From: Prochlorococcus marinus XMU1406
GTDB lineage: Bacteria; Cyanobacteriota; Cyanobacteriia; PCC-6307; Cyanobiaceae
Reading direction: 5' to 3'
DNA length: 64,000 nucleotides
NCBI RefSeq assembly: GCF_017696055.1
Contig: NZ_JAAORG010000001.1
Coordinates: 186,001-250,000 of the forward strand
The position numbers and the translations under genes were made by a program. Shown one piece after another: positions 46,769 through 56,833 of the stretch (position 1 is its first letter; each line of letters opens with the position of its first letter). The notes below the pieces were generated by a model that worked only from the letters and a program-made list of their open reading frames with translations, made no database searches and had not been told where the DNA came from.

Positions 46769-47062
46769 ATGACAAAAATAACTAAAGAGGAAGTAAAAAA
46801 AGTTGCTCATTTAGCGAGATTAGAACTTAACGAGAATGAAATTAATAATCATGCAGAACAACTAGAAAAGATATTGGATTATATAAGACAACTTGAAAAA
46901 ATTGATACAGATGATGTCTCCTGTACAACGAGAGCTATAGAGGTTGTAAATGTATTTAGAAAAGACGAAAAGAAAAATTCTGATTGCAATGAAGAACTTT
47001 TAGAATTGGGTCCATCGAGAGAAGATAAATATTTTAAAGTACCAAAAATTATTACTGAATGA
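46769..47062 (+). CDS. gatC: Asp/Glu-tRNA amidotransferase subunit GatC
   Basis: The small subunit of GatCAB, which converts Glu-tRNA(Gln) to Gln-tRNA(Gln). It has 97 residues. KITKEEVKKVAHLARLELNENEI and LEKILDYIRQLEKIDTDDV are typical, and FKVPKIIT ends the chain. It is convergent with crtR (5-bp gap). gatA and gatB are not in this window, so the gene is isolated, as in other Prochlorococcus. Confidence 0.93.
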   Translation: MTKITKEEVKKVAHLARLELNENEINNHAEQLEKILDYIRQLEKIDTDDVSCTTRAIEVVNVFRKDEKKNSDCNEELLELGPSREDKYFKVPKIITE

Positions 47063-47067
47063 GTAAG

Positions 47068-48099
47068 TTAGTTGCTTCCAATAAATGTTTTGTTGACTAT
47101 CTTTAATAAAAATTTTTTTATTTTAAAGCCTGGATATAAATTTATGATTTTTCTTATTTTTCCCCTCTTCTTGCTATGACTCCTTACACCTATTAATAAA
47201 TCATAAATAAAGTTAAAAATGTCTTCTTTACTTTCAAATATCCCAACTCTTTGAGGGGAGCCTTTTTTATCCAATAAAGGCTTAGTTTTTTCATAAGCTA
47301 TTTTGTATTCAAACCAAGGAATCGAAGGCCAAAGATGATGAATGAGATGGTAATTTTGTCCCATTATTAATAAATTCATAAATTTGCTTGGATAAACTCG
47401 AGAATTTATCCATTTATTTCTTGATCGAAAGGGTCTATGGGGTAAATAATCAAAAAATATTCCTAAAGTGACCCCTACCATTAATGCTGGGCCGAACCAT
47501 AAATTATAAATTAAATTCATAAAGTCAAATTTCAAACCTGCCAAGATAATTGTTATGAATATGGATCTTTCAATTCCCCATTGTAGTAATTCATATCTTC
47601 GCCAGAGTTTTCTTTGAAAGAAAAACACCTCATGATAAAAAAATCTTGGAGCAATTAGCCAAATTGGACCAAAAGTACTGACAATATGATCTGGATCATT
47701 TTTGGGGTGATTTACGTGAATATGATGTTGTAAATGAACTCTCGTAAAAACAGGGAAGCTAAATCCTAATAGAATAGCTGAGCCATGTCCCATTGCTTGA
47801 TTTATCCAAGGAACTGGATGAGCAGCTTTATGACAGGCATCATGAATTACAGTACCTTCAATATGTAAAGCTAAAAAAGCAGTGGCTACAAGTAAAGGTA
47901 AAGGCCAAACACCTCTATACCATTGCCATATGCTAAGAAAAGCGAGAAAATAACCGCCAAAAAATAAACCTAATGTTGGATTCCAAAAACTTGGCGGATC
48001 TACGTAATTTTTAATCTCTTTTTGCCAATTAAATGTTTTTGAAGGATTAGTATTTTTCGTTGTATTTTTACTGGTTAAGTTTGAAATCGTTTCTTTTAT
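47068..48099 (-). CDS. crtR: Beta-carotene hydroxylase CrtR, no canonical start codon
   Basis: A membrane diiron hydroxylase that adds 3-OH groups to beta-carotene to give zeaxanthin, the main photoprotective pigment of these cells. The full frame (343 codons) has all three histidine boxes: HDACH, HLQHHIHVNH and HLIHHLWPS, with several membrane helices. The HDACH box lies upstream of the first ATG (47793), so a 241-residue product would lack a metal-binding box. The frame begins after a TAA with AGA ATA AAA GAA and holds no ATG, GTG or TTG before 47793. ATA at 48097-48099 is the best start; ACG at 48090 or ATT at 48087 are alternatives. Confidence 0.85.
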   Translation of the reverse strand: MKETISNLTSKNTTKNTNPSKTFNWQKEIKNYVDPPSFWNPTLGLFFGGYFLAFLSIWQWYRGVWPLPLLVATAFLALHIEGTVIHDACHKAAHPVPWINQAMGHGSAILLGFSFPVFTRVHLQHHIHVNHPKNDPDHIVSTFGPIWLIAPRFFYHEVFFFQRKLWRRYELLQWGIERSIFITIILAGLKFDFMNLIYNLWFGPALMVGVTLGIFFDYLPHRPFRSRNKWINSRVYPSKFMNLLIMGQNYHLIHHLWPSIPWFEYKIAYEKTKPLLDKKGSPQRVGIFESKEDIFNFIYDLLIGVRSHSKKRGKIRKIINLYPGFKIKKFLLKIVNKTFIGSN

Positions 48100-48123
48100 T
48101 CTTTAAATAATATAACTAATATT

Positions 48124-48208
48124 TTAAGATGATTGCATGCTCAAACATAAAAAATTTCTTTTAGGAGATTTTTAATTTAATTTTAATGTGTCAAATTAAT
48201 CATCTTAA
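48124..48208. repeat. 11-bp perfect inverted repeat upstream of crtR and tRNA-Leu
   Basis: TTAAGATGATT at 48124-48134 is matched by its exact complement AATCATCTTAA at 48198-48208, 63 bp apart. It sits in the crtR leader region, before tRNA-Leu. It is AT-rich; function unknown. Confidence 0.6.
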
Positions 48209-48256
48209 GAAAAAAAATTTTTAAAATAAACCTCTTTCAATTATCATTTTATTTGA

Positions 48257-48338
48257 GCGGTCGTGGCGGAATTGGTAGACGCGCGAGTTTTAGGTACTCG
48301 TATCTTCGGGTGTGGGAGTTCAAGTCTCCCCGACCGCA
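48257..48338 (+). tRNA. trnL: tRNA-Leu (anticodon UAG)
   Basis: The 82-nt sequence folds as a tRNA with a long variable arm. The acceptor stem is GCGGTCG/CGACCGC, the D arm has GGCGGAATTGGTAGAC, the anticodon stem is CGAGT/ACTCG around a loop with TAG, and the T arm is GGGAGTTCAAGTCTCCC. The long class II variable arm and G-rich D arm mark it as leucine. CCA is not encoded. Confidence 0.97.
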
Positions 48339-48410
48339 CTTAAGGAAATTCTGATAGATAGTTTGTTTATCTTTATCAACTTCTTATAATTAAATTGAGT
48401 AGTTAATTTA

Positions 48411-48860
48411 ATGAGTAGTTTGATATTTTATTTGGGAACTTTTTATATTTTAGTTGGGACCATTTTTCTTACTGTACCGATAATTTATCTTGAGCTCGGC
48501 AAACCAAAAGACTTAATAAAAGCTTTTTTAAATTTATTAATAGGTTTGATATTGATAATTAAAAATAAAACACTAGATGAATCATTTTTTGTAATTTTCC
48601 TTTTTTTAACAGTACTAGTTATTTTTTATCTAGTAGAGCTTTTTTTATCTAGATGGTATCAATTGACAGATAACGAAAAGAAAAAATTAATTACCTTTTT
48701 GGAGTTTAAAAATAACTTTTTGAAAATATTAGAGTCTATAAATCTGGTATTTGGAGATTTAACGAAACCTTCAAATTTTTTTAATTTTGGTAGCAATAAT
48801 AAAAATACAACCCAAAAAAAGTGGGTAAGAAATGATAAAAATGATAATATAAAAGTCTGA
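48411..48860 (+). CDS. ycf66: Ycf66 family membrane protein
   Basis: A 149-residue protein with three hydrophobic helices in the first ninety residues (about 5-26, 38-50, 57-78) and a polar, Lys/Asn-rich tail. The pattern FYILVGTIFLTVPIIYLELGKP and FYLVELFLSRWYQL resembles Ycf66, a small membrane protein of plastids and cyanobacteria. Its function is unknown. It follows tRNA-Leu and precedes ileS. Confidence 0.75.
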   Translation: MSSLIFYLGTFYILVGTIFLTVPIIYLELGKPKDLIKAFLNLLIGLILIIKNKTLDESFFVIFLFLTVLVIFYLVELFLSRWYQLTDNEKKKLITFLEFKNNFLKILESINLVFGDLTKPSNFFNFGSNNKNTTQKKWVRNDKNDNIKV

Positions 48861-48980
48861 AATCAAATAAATTGGTTATTTGAAACATCCCAAAATGCTA
48901 CAGGTCAATTAAGAAAGAATATAATGAATTAGATTTATTTAAATAATTTTCTTGATCACCAATATTTCTTATATCGTCGT

Positions 48981-51887
48981 ATGAAATCTCAAAATAGCAA
49001 AGAACAAAAATCAGACTTTTCTTATAAAGAAACTTTAAATTTATTAAAAACTGACTTCTCAATGCGCGCTAACTCAGTTGTAAGAGAACCGGAGATTCAG
49101 AATTTTTGGGCTAACAATGATATTGATTTCCAATTAGGCTCAAGCAATTCAGGCGAAATATTTACGCTACATGATGGCCCTCCTTATGCAAATGGAGCTC
49201 TTCATATGGGTCATGCCCTTAATAAAGTTTTAAAAGACATAATAAATAAGTACAAAACCTTAAGAGGATTTAGGGTTCATTTCGTACCTGGTTGGGACTG
49301 TCATGGATTACCTATTGAATTAAAAGTTCTTCAGAATTTAAAATCTGATGAAAGAAAGAATCTTGACACTCTAAATTTAAGAAAAAAAGCAACAGATTAT
49401 GCCCATATCCAAATTAATAATCAGAAGGAGGGTTTCAAAAGGTGGGGCATATGGGGAGATTGGAATAACCCTTACTTAACTCTTAAGAAAAGTTATGAAT
49501 CTGCTCAGATTGGAGTATTTGGGAAAATGTTTTTAAATGGCTATATATATCGAGGACTTAAACCTGTGCATTGGAGTCCAAGTTCAAGGACTGCACTTGC
49601 AGAAGCAGAATTAGAATATCCTGATGAACATTATTCAAAAAGTATTTATGTTTCATTAAAAATCACTAAAATACCTGAGGAAATTCTATTAAATTTCATC
49701 CAAGAAAATCTTAATATCAAAAAAGATTTTTTTCAAAATAATTCTTTTATAACTATTTGGACCACTACTCCTTGGACAATACCTGCAAATGAAGCAGTTG
49801 CAGTAAATCCAAAAATAAAGTACGTTTTTGCTATCGATGAAGATAAGAAAATTTACCTTTTTGCTGAGGTTTTAACCTCTGAAATAAGTAAGAAATTTAA
49901 TAAAGATTTCAAGTTGCTTTTAGAGGTTAAAGGTTCCAAATTGGAAAATATTGAATATCAACATCCCTCTAAGAATAAAAATTGCAGAATTGTAATTGGA
50001 GGAGATTATATTACTACAGAATCAGGGACTGGAATTGTTCATACTGCGCCTGGTCATGGGATAGATGATTTTAATGTGGGTCAAAAATATGATTTACCAA
50101 TAACATGTGTCGTTGATGAAAAAGGTAACTTAAATGAATATTCTGGTCAATTCAAAGGATCAAATGTCCTTAAAGATGCAAATGATTTAATTATTGAACA
50201 CTTAAAAGGAAATAATTTGCTTCTATTACAAGAAAATTATAAGCATAGATATCCGTATGATTGGAGAACCAAAAAACCAACTATTTTTAGGGCAACAGAA
50301 CAATGGTTCGCATCTGTAAATGGCTTTAGATCATCCGCATTAAAGGCAATCGAAGATGTTAAATGGATGCCAGCAACTGGAAAGAAAAGAATTTATTCTA
50401 TGGTTGTTGGCAGAGGAGATTGGTGTATTTCTAGACAAAGGTCATGGGGAGTCCCTATTCCAGTATTTTATAAAAAAGATGGTAGTGACATCCTACTTAA
50501 CAGCGAGATAATTAATCATATTCAAGAACTTTTTAGTGATCATGGAGCAGATATTTGGTGGGATTGGGATGTTAAGAATCTATTACCAGAAAATTATGCA
50601 AAAGACTCGGATCTATGGAAAAAAGGGACAGATACAATGGATGTTTGGTTCGATTCAGGATCTAGCTGGGCCGCAGTATGTGAATTAAGAAGTGAATTAA
50701 AGTATCCAGCCGATCTTTATTTAGAGGGCTCAGATCAACATCGAGGATGGTTCCAATCTTCTTTGTTGACGTCTGTTGCAGTAAATAATAAACCTCCATA
50801 TAAGAAAGTTTTAACTCACGGTTTTGCACTTGATGAAAACGGTAGGAAAATGAGCAAATCTTTAGGTAATGTTGTTGATCCAAATATAATTATTAATGGA
50901 GGTAAAAATAAAAAAAATGAACCTGCTTATGGCGCTGATGTATTAAGGCTATGGGTGAGTTCTGTAGATTATTCAGTAGATGTTCCAATTGGTTCAAATA
51001 TACTCAAGCAACTTTCAGATGTGTACAGAAAAGTTCGTAATACCGCAAGATATCTTTTAGGTAATATTCATGATTATGATCCTAAAATTGATAGTTTTGA
51101 AATTGATCAATTGCCTCTCTTAGATCAATGGATGTTAGGCAGATTAGTTGAAGTTACAGATCAAATATCAAATGCTTATGAAAATTATGAATTTTCAAAA
51201 TTTTTCCAAATTTTACAAAGTTTTTGTGTTGTAGATCTATCAAATTTTTATTTGGATATTGCAAAGGATAGGTTATATGTAAGTTCTAAATCACAATTTA
51301 GGAGAAGATCATGTCAGTTTGTTATGTCAAAAGTTGTTGAAAATTTAGCCGTACTTATATCTCCAGTGCTTTGTCATATGGCTGAAGATATTTGGCAAAA
51401 TATTCCATATTCAACTAAAGAAAAATCAGTATTTCAAAGAGGATGGCCAATTTTTTCGAAGTCATGGAAAAATAAAACTCTTAATGAACACATTGCAAAT
51501 TTAAGAAATTTGAGAGTTGAAATTAACAAGGCGATAGAAGGATGTAGGAACAAACAAATAATTGGAGCAGCTTTAGAAACTGAAGTTAATTATTTACCTG
51601 AAGATAAAGTTGTAAAGGATTCACTGACTTGGCTAAAAGAATTTGGTAATCATGATGTAGATTTATTTAGGGATTGGCTTATAGTTTCAAACTTCCAAAT
51701 GGTATCCGATTTGGTTAGGAATTCTCTGATTATCGATAACAATGCACTTGGGAAGATTCAAATAGTAAAAGCTAATGGTCAAAAATGTGATAGATGTTGG
51801 CATTATGAAAAAGAAACTTTTAATGGAATCCAAAATACAAAATTATGCAAAAGATGTTCAAATATTATTAATCTTGAATTTACTTAA
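48981..51887 (+). CDS. ileS: Isoleucyl-tRNA synthetase
   Basis: Charges tRNA(Ile). It has 968 residues. The HIGH-type motif is [16 protein letters not shown] (about residues 67-82), the editing domain contains [16 protein letters not shown] and [16 protein letters not shown], and the KMSKS motif is [12 protein letters not shown]-terminal zinc finger (CDRCW and LCKRCSN) is present. The protein is full length, starting with the ATG at 48981. It overlaps the convergent small gene by 4 bp. Confidence 0.98.
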   Translation: MKSQNSKEQKSDFSYKETLNLLKTDFSMRANSVVREPEIQNFWANNDIDFQLGSSNSGEIFTLHDGPPYANGALHMGHALNKVLKDIINKYKTLRGFRVHFVPGWDCHGLPIELKVLQNLKSDERKNLDTLNLRKKATDYAHIQINNQKEGFKRWGIWGDWNNPYLTLKKSYESAQIGVFGKMFLNGYIYRGLKPVHWSPSSRTALAEAELEYPDEHYSKSIYVSLKITKIPEEILLNFIQENLNIKKDFFQNNSFITIWTTTPWTIPANEAVAVNPKIKYVFAIDEDKKIYLFAEVLTSEISKKFNKDFKLLLEVKGSKLENIEYQHPSKNKNCRIVIGGDYITTESGTGIVHTAPGHGIDDFNVGQKYDLPITCVVDEKGNLNEYSGQFKGSNVLKDANDLIIEHLKGNNLLLLQENYKHRYPYDWRTKKPTIFRATEQWFASVNGFRSSALKAIEDVKWMPATGKKRIYSMVVGRGDWCISRQRSWGVPIPVFYKKDGSDILLNSEIINHIQELFSDHGADIWWDWDVKNLLPENYAKDSDLWKKGTDTMDVWFDSGSSWAAVCELRSELKYPADLYLEGSDQHRGWFQSSLLTSVAVNNKPPYKKVLTHGFALDENGRKMSKSLGNVVDPNIIINGGKNKKNEPAYGADVLRLWVSSVDYSVDVPIGSNILKQLSDVYRKVRNTARYLLGNIHDYDPKIDSFEIDQLPLLDQWMLGRLVEVTDQISNAYENYEFSKFFQILQSFCVVDLSNFYLDIAKDRLYVSSKSQFRRRSCQFVMSKVVENLAVLISPVLCHMAEDIWQNIPYSTKEKSVFQRGWPIFSKSWKNKTLNEHIANLRNLRVEINKAIEGCRNKQIIGAALETEVNYLPEDKVVKDSLTWLKEFGNHDVDLFRDWLIVSNFQMVSDLVRNSLIIDNNALGKIQIVKANGQKCDRCWHYEKETFNGIQNTKLCKRCSNIINLEFT

Positions 51888-52219
51888 ATCCAGTTTTTTT
51901 GATTCAAAAAGAAAACTGAATTGTGATTTTCTCTAATAAAATTATCTTCAGGTCCCATTATGGGTGCTTTATAAAGTTTAAAGTTTGTAAGAATATAAGA
52001 AAATCCTATAACTTTCTTTTCTAAATCTATTTCAATTGGATGAGTTGTTGAGCTACTGAAACCTTTGAAAATAAGTATTTCTAATTGTTCTTTATGATTT
52101 TCTTTTAGAATGAAACCCTCTAGTTTAAGTATCCTATTAGGTATCTCGGAACTTATTTTTTCAAGATTATTTATTAAATCAATTTCTGCCATTTTCGGAG
52201 AAGTAAGAGTTTCTTCCAT
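51884..52219 (-). CDS. Conserved hypothetical protein (111 aa)
   Basis: I do not recognise this protein with certainty. It is hydrophilic, has no cysteines or membrane segments, and reads like a small alpha/beta domain: [35 protein letters not shown]-type strands and [26 protein letters not shown] near the end. The start could be the ATG at 52219 or the ATG at 52192, which gives a shorter overlap with the upstream DUF3177 gene. It overlaps ileS by 4 bp. Confidence 0.7.
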   Translation of the reverse strand: MEETLTSPKMAEIDLINNLEKISSEIPNRILKLEGFILKENHKEQLEILIFKGFSSSTTHPIEIDLEKKVIGFSYILTNFKLYKAPIMGPEDNFIRENHNSVFFLNQKNWI

Positions 52220-52802
52220 TTTTAGGTAATTTGATTATTGACCATTGAATAAGGCCCAAAATGTAGATTGATAATGCAAATAATCCTAAAAATTTTGCTA
52301 TCGGCTGAGTAAAGTTAGCTCCGAAGAAAAAATTAAATAAATTTTTTATAAAAATATATAAATTTGAAGAAGGCTCAAGCCATATTTCACATGCATCCGA
52401 ATTAATAAAAGAGAAGCAGCTAAAGTTTTGTAGACTCTGAATTAAGAAATTGAAAGATATAAAAGTTACTGTCCATCTCCATATTTTTGTTGTTGTAGTA
52501 AGGGAGTAAGAAAAATCATATTCTCTTAATTCATCATTTATATCGTTCCAAAACCAAACTGATACTGTCATTAATAGTGTTGAAATATTTGTTATGGCAA
52601 GGGCATAATTATACTTACCTATTAAAAGTAAAAGGCTTATAAAAAATAAAAGGGATATTTTCCAATAAATTGATAGAAGTTTGTTAACTGCTTTATTTCT
52701 TTTTTTAATTGACCAAAAGGATAGAGAGACAGGTATACCAATAAGGAAAATTATTGAAAGTTGAAAAGATAGCCAAATAGAAAGTTGATTAAAAACGTTC
52801 AA
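52179..52802 (-). CDS. DUF3177 family membrane protein
   Basis: A 207-residue protein with four or five hydrophobic helices (about residues 10-29, 47-63, 68-84, 110-125, 160-187). FWSIKKRNKAVNKLLSIYWKISLLFF and the SVWFWNDINDELREYDFS segment fit DUF3177, a cyanobacterial membrane family with no assigned role. The C-terminus holds a short duplication ([14 protein letters not shown]). It overlaps the following gene by 14 or 41 bp depending on that gene's start. Confidence 0.75.
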   Translation of the reverse strand: MNVFNQLSIWLSFQLSIIFLIGIPVSLSFWSIKKRNKAVNKLLSIYWKISLLFFISLLLLIGKYNYALAITNISTLLMTVSVWFWNDINDELREYDFSYSLTTTTKIWRWTVTFISFNFLIQSLQNFSCFSFINSDACEIWLEPSSNLYIFIKNLFNFFFGANFTQPIAKFLGLFALSIYILGLIQWSIIKLPKNGRNSYFSENGRN

Positions 52803-52924
52803 AACTTTTTCTTTTTAAACACATAATAATTAAACCTCAAACTGTTACTTTTTTACTTACTATTGTCATAGTTATGAATATTATGCATCCTTATATTATT
52901 GCCTAGAAATAAATTAATAATTGT

Positions 52925-53554
52925 ATGAGACAACATGTTAATCCACTTAGTAGTAACTTTAATCAAATTGAGAGAATACCCTCTTTGAATGAAATGTTTG
53001 GTGATTCTAAATTGAATATTCATTTAGATATAGGTTGTGCTGCTGGTGATTTTTTATTCGATCTAGCTTTGGTTAATACCAGTTGGAATTATTTGGGAAT
53101 TGAAATCCGAGAGAAATTAGTCAAAAATGCTAAATTAAAAGTGCTTAAAAGAGAAATCAAAAATCTATATTTTGTATTTGGTAATGCTAATAATATTTTG
53201 AATGATGTACAAAGTAAATTTATTATCAAAAATCTAAAAAGTATTTCGTTTAATTTCCCTGATCCATGGTTTAAAAAGAGACATTATAAAAGGCGTGTAA
53301 TTCAGCCAGAATTTATTAATATTCTCTCAAATTCATTGCAAAAAGGGACTCTAATTTTTATAAAAACAGATGTAAAGGATTTATTCGACTATATGGATTT
53401 CACCATATCAAGTAACTTTTATTTTAAAACAATAGATAAAAAGGATTTTAATTATTCTGAAAGTTTTAATCCAAATAAAGTTAAAACTACTCGGGAAAAG
53501 TATGTGATTATTAACCAACTTGATATTTTTGAAAGGATTTATATAAAAATTTGA
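52925..53554 (+). CDS. trmB: tRNA (guanine-N7-)-methyltransferase
   Basis: Methylates G46 of tRNAs using SAM. It has 209 residues. The SAM-binding [16 protein letters not shown] (about residues 37-52), [31 protein letters not shown] and a [13 protein letters not shown] segment match TrmB. It is convergent with glmM (7-bp gap). Confidence 0.95.
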   Translation: MRQHVNPLSSNFNQIERIPSLNEMFGDSKLNIHLDIGCAAGDFLFDLALVNTSWNYLGIEIREKLVKNAKLKVLKREIKNLYFVFGNANNILNDVQSKFIIKNLKSISFNFPDPWFKKRHYKRRVIQPEFINILSNSLQKGTLIFIKTDVKDLFDYMDFTISSNFYFKTIDKKDFNYSESFNPNKVKTTREKYVIINQLDIFERIYIKI

Positions 53555-53561
53555 TTCATCG

Positions 53562-54914
53562 TTAATTTGTTATTCTGTTAATTTCTAAAAAGAGTTTGTT
53601 TGTTATTTCGTTTGACAAAGAATCAACTTTTTTATGATTTTTAGCTTCAACTAGAATTCTCATTACGGGTTCTGTTCCGCTAGGTCTTATATAAACCCTA
53701 CAATTATCTGAATATATTGACTGAAAATGTTCTATTGTTTGATCAATTAAGATTTTAGTTTTTGAATTTAATTTATTAATATTAAAATCTAAATTGATAT
53801 TAGTTAGTTTTTGAGGAAAAGGTTCGAAACTACTTTTAAGCCAATCGTGTAAATTAATTTTTTTCTTTTTACAATATTTAGATATCTGAAGTGCAGTCAA
53901 TATCCCATCTCCAGAAAAGTTATTAATTTTTGAAAGTATATGACCTGACTGCTCACCTCCTAAAACTGCACTTTTTTCTTTAATTGCGTCATGCACATAT
54001 TTATCTCCTACATCAGTTCTATACAAACTTCCACCAATTTCCTTCCATGACTTTTCAAAACCTATGTTTGCCATTTGCGTAGATATTAGTAAATTATTTG
54101 TGAGAATTTTTTGTTCCATAAGTTCTCTACCCCAAAGAAAAAGAATATGATCTCCATCTAAAACATTTCCTTTTGAATCTATTCCAATTACTCTATCGGC
54201 ATCCCCATCAAAGCTAAATCCCATATCTGCAGGACTCTCTCTTAATGCTTTTTTTAATGGTGCAAGGTTAGTAGAACCACAATTCTTATTAATTTTCAAC
54301 CCATTTTTAGAGTTATTGATAACTCTTACATCCGCACCAAGTAACTGAAAAATTTTTTTTGCGCATGTTGTCGCTGATCCGTAGCATGTGTCTAATATTA
54401 TTTTCAACCCGCTTAAATTTTCTCCACCCATTGTTTGGATTAGGCTTTTAATATAAATATCCATAAGATCTGTATTCGTATTTAGGGGGAGCACTTTTTT
54501 AGGAACTGATATATTTTGTTTTGACTCATCAATAAATTTTTGAATTTTATTTTCAAAATATTTTGTAATTTTTTGACCATTATGATCAAAAATTTTTATG
54601 CCATTATATTCCGGCGGATTATGACTTGCAGATATCATGATCCCACTACTAAGGTTTTCTTGCTTGATTAAAAAAGGTATAGCTGGGGTAGGGCAGATTC
54701 CAAGATTTATACATTTTTTGCCACTTTTATTTATACCTTGTGTTATTGCTTGAAGCAGAATATCTCCACTAATTCTTGTATCTCTTCCAATTAATATTGG
54801 ATTTTTCTTTTCTAAAGTCGAACCTAGAGCATAGCCTACTTTATAGGCTAGAGAATAAGTTATCTCTTCATTAAATCTTCCTCTTATTCCATCAGTTCCA
54901 AAGATTGATTGCAT
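53562..54914 (-). CDS. glmM: Phosphoglucosamine mutase GlmM
   Basis: Converts glucosamine-6-phosphate to glucosamine-1-phosphate for UDP-GlcNAc, the substrate of MurG. It has 450 residues. [16 protein letters not shown] opens the protein, the phosphoserine loop is [16 protein letters not shown] (about residues 93-108), the metal site is [14 protein letters not shown], and the phosphate-binding loop [15 protein letters not shown] is near the end. It is divergent from the thioredoxin-like gene. Confidence 0.96.
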   Translation of the reverse strand: MQSIFGTDGIRGRFNEEITYSLAYKVGYALGSTLEKKNPILIGRDTRISGDILLQAITQGINKSGKKCINLGICPTPAIPFLIKQENLSSGIMISASHNPPEYNGIKIFDHNGQKITKYFENKIQKFIDESKQNISVPKKVLPLNTNTDLMDIYIKSLIQTMGGENLSGLKIILDTCYGSATTCAKKIFQLLGADVRVINNSKNGLKINKNCGSTNLAPLKKALRESPADMGFSFDGDADRVIGIDSKGNVLDGDHILFLWGRELMEQKILTNNLLISTQMANIGFEKSWKEIGGSLYRTDVGDKYVHDAIKEKSAVLGGEQSGHILSKINNFSGDGILTALQISKYCKKKKINLHDWLKSSFEPFPQKLTNINLDFNINKLNSKTKILIDQTIEHFQSIYSDNCRVYIRPSGTEPVMRILVEAKNHKKVDSLSNEITNKLFLEINRITN

Positions 54915-55007
54915 AATTAGATTTCAGGAATCAAACAAATTTTTGATAATTATTCATTTCTTATTTTATCAGTTGATTAAAAGCTTGTAGATTTCAATCC
55001 TCTTTAT

Positions 55008-55598
55008 TTGTTTTACTTATTTAAGATATTTTTAGTTATTAATAACTTAATAGTGCAATCTGAGAGCCGAGAGCCAATTTTAAAGACAAATTTAAAAACA
55101 ATACTTATTTTGATTATATCTATTGTTATTATTTCATTTCTTTTGTTTAGAAATCTAATTTTTAAATCAACTTATCTACTAAAGAGTTTTGGAGAATTAT
55201 CTGTTGACCCTGAAATAGCTTTTACAAATAATAAGCCTACATTTTTGGAATTTTATGCTGAGTGGTGCGAAGTTTGCAAAGAAATCGCTCCACAAGTTTC
55301 TGCTATTAAAGAAGAATACGAAAAAGATATTAATTTTGTTTTTTTAAATGTTGATAATCAAAAATGGGGTAATTACATCAAGAAGTTTGCGGTCAACGGA
55401 ATTCCTCAAGTTAATCTTTTTGATGCAAAGGGCAATTTAATATCTACTTTTATTGGTAAACAAGATGAAATAAAAATAACAGAATCTATTAAGAATTTAC
55501 AAAAAGAAGAGCAACCCTATGAGGAAATTATTAATCCTAAATTTTCAACATTTCAAGAAAATAAAAAAATTAAGGCTAGCCCTCGTAGTCATGGATAA
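55008..55598 (+). CDS. txlA: TxlA/HCF164-like membrane-anchored thioredoxin
   Basis: An N-terminal membrane helix (about residues 30-49) is followed by a thioredoxin domain with active site EFYAEWCEVCKEIAP (CEVC, about residues 87-90) and the cis-Pro segment GIPQVNLFDAKG. HCF164 in plants and TxlA in cyanobacteria face the thylakoid lumen or periplasm and help cytochrome b6f biogenesis. The start is uncertain: TTG at 55008 gives 196 residues and GTG at 55053 gives 181, a more typical opening (MQSESREPIL). Confidence 0.87.
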   Translation: MFYLFKIFLVINNLIVQSESREPILKTNLKTILILIISIVIISFLLFRNLIFKSTYLLKSFGELSVDPEIAFTNNKPTFLEFYAEWCEVCKEIAPQVSAIKEEYEKDINFVFLNVDNQKWGNYIKKFAVNGIPQVNLFDAKGNLISTFIGKQDEIKITESIKNLQKEEQPYEEIINPKFSTFQENKKIKASPRSHG

Positions 55599-55601
55599 TT
55601 T

Positions 55602-56234
55602 TTACCATTCTAAAGATTTTGATACTATAGGAAAACTTTGTTTAAAAATAGACTTACAATTTTGGGCAATAGATTTGTGTTCTTTTTGGGTACCGTGAGC
55701 TGATCTTAAATGAATGTAATGGATCCAAGATCTGCAGGATCCAGACATATAGATTCTTGTTGGAGTGGCTAATGGTAAAACAAATCTCGCACATTCTTTG
55801 GCGATCCCTTCTGCAAGTAAATCTTCATATAACTTTGAAGCGGCTTGAAAATGTAAACCAATTTTTTCATTGAATCTTTTTTGTAACTCATCAGGGAGAT
55901 CAGGGATTGAATTTTGTCTATTTTTAAAATCTTGACGCCTCAACTCTGGTAAGGGAATATTGCCTAATTGAGAACTATCTGCATATCTCTGGGAAAATTC
56001 CTGGAAAGTAAATGATCTATGTCTTAAAATTTGAGCAGCAATTCCTCTATTAGTTTCTATTTGTAAGGTCATAAATGACTGTTCAAAAACACTCCAATGT
56101 TCATTTTTAATGCAATAACTCAATAATTTCGAATAGTCTTCATTTTCCTGATTTTTTGGATTACTAACTCTTGCAATGTAAGCCATTGTTTTTTCTGCAT
56201 CAGGAGTTAGCGAAATTAGCTCAACTTTACTCAT
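55602..56234 (-). CDS. thyX: Flavin-dependent thymidylate synthase ThyX
   Basis: Makes dTMP from dUMP with FAD and methylene-THF. It has 210 residues. The ThyX motif RHRSFTFQEFSQRYA (RHRx7SxR) is exact (about residues 73-87), and SGSCRSWIHYIHLRSAHGTQKEH matches the second conserved block. It lies 1 bp after dcd on the same strand, pairing dCTP deamination with dTMP synthesis. No ThyA is visible in this window. Confidence 0.96.
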   Translation of the reverse strand: MSKVELISLTPDAEKTMAYIARVSNPKNQENEDYSKLLSYCIKNEHWSVFEQSFMTLQIETNRGIAAQILRHRSFTFQEFSQRYADSSQLGNIPLPELRRQDFKNRQNSIPDLPDELQKRFNEKIGLHFQAASKLYEDLLAEGIAKECARFVLPLATPTRIYMSGSCRSWIHYIHLRSAHGTQKEHKSIAQNCKSIFKQSFPIVSKSLEW

Positions 56235-56235
56235 G

Positions 56236-56829
56236 TTAGATCTTTGCTAGAGTTACTTTTTCTGGTTGGTTTTGATATTTGCCTCTTCTATCTTCATAGG
56301 TTGTGGAGCATGGATCACCTTCAAAAAAGAGTAGTTGGCAGATGCCCTCTTCAGCATAAATTCTACAATCGGCACCTGAACTATTGCTAAACTCTAAAGT
56401 TAGATGACCCTCCCATCCTGCCTCTGCGGGTGTTGTATTAACAATAATCCCTAGTCGTGCGTAAGTACTTTTGCCTATGCAGATTACAGTTATATTTTCT
56501 GGTACTTTCATCTTTTCTAAAGCAACTCCTAAACCATAGGAATGAGCAGGAAGAATAAAAAAGTCTCCATCATTATCATGGTGAAGAACAGTTTGTTCTA
56601 AATTATTAGGATTAAATTTTTTGGGATTCATCACAGTACCAGGGACATGCCTGAAAATTAGGAATTCTTTTGATGAAAGTCTTAAATCATAGCCATAAGA
56701 TGAACATCCGTAGCTCAAAACTGGCTTTTGTTTATTATCAGGTTCAAGATGCCTCACCAAATTTGATTGAAAGGGCTTTATCATTCCTTCCGAGGCTTTT
56801 TGATTTATCCAGAGATCATTTTTTAGCAT
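56236..56829 (-). CDS. dcd: dCTP deaminase
   Basis: Deaminates dCTP to dUTP for dTMP supply. It has 197 residues. SYGCSSYGYDLRLS near residue 40, GKSTYARLGIIVNTTPAEAGWEGHLTLEFSN (substrate loop with the catalytic Glu) and the trailing GKYQNQPEKVTLAK are typical. It is sandwiched between cobO (4-bp gap) and thyX (1-bp gap). Confidence 0.95.
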   Translation of the reverse strand: MLKNDLWINQKASEGMIKPFQSNLVRHLEPDNKQKPVLSYGCSSYGYDLRLSSKEFLIFRHVPGTVMNPKKFNPNNLEQTVLHHDNDGDFFILPAHSYGLGVALEKMKVPENITVICIGKSTYARLGIIVNTTPAEAGWEGHLTLEFSNSSGADCRIYAEEGICQLLFFEGDPCSTTYEDRRGKYQNQPEKVTLAKI

Positions 56830-56833
56830 TGAT

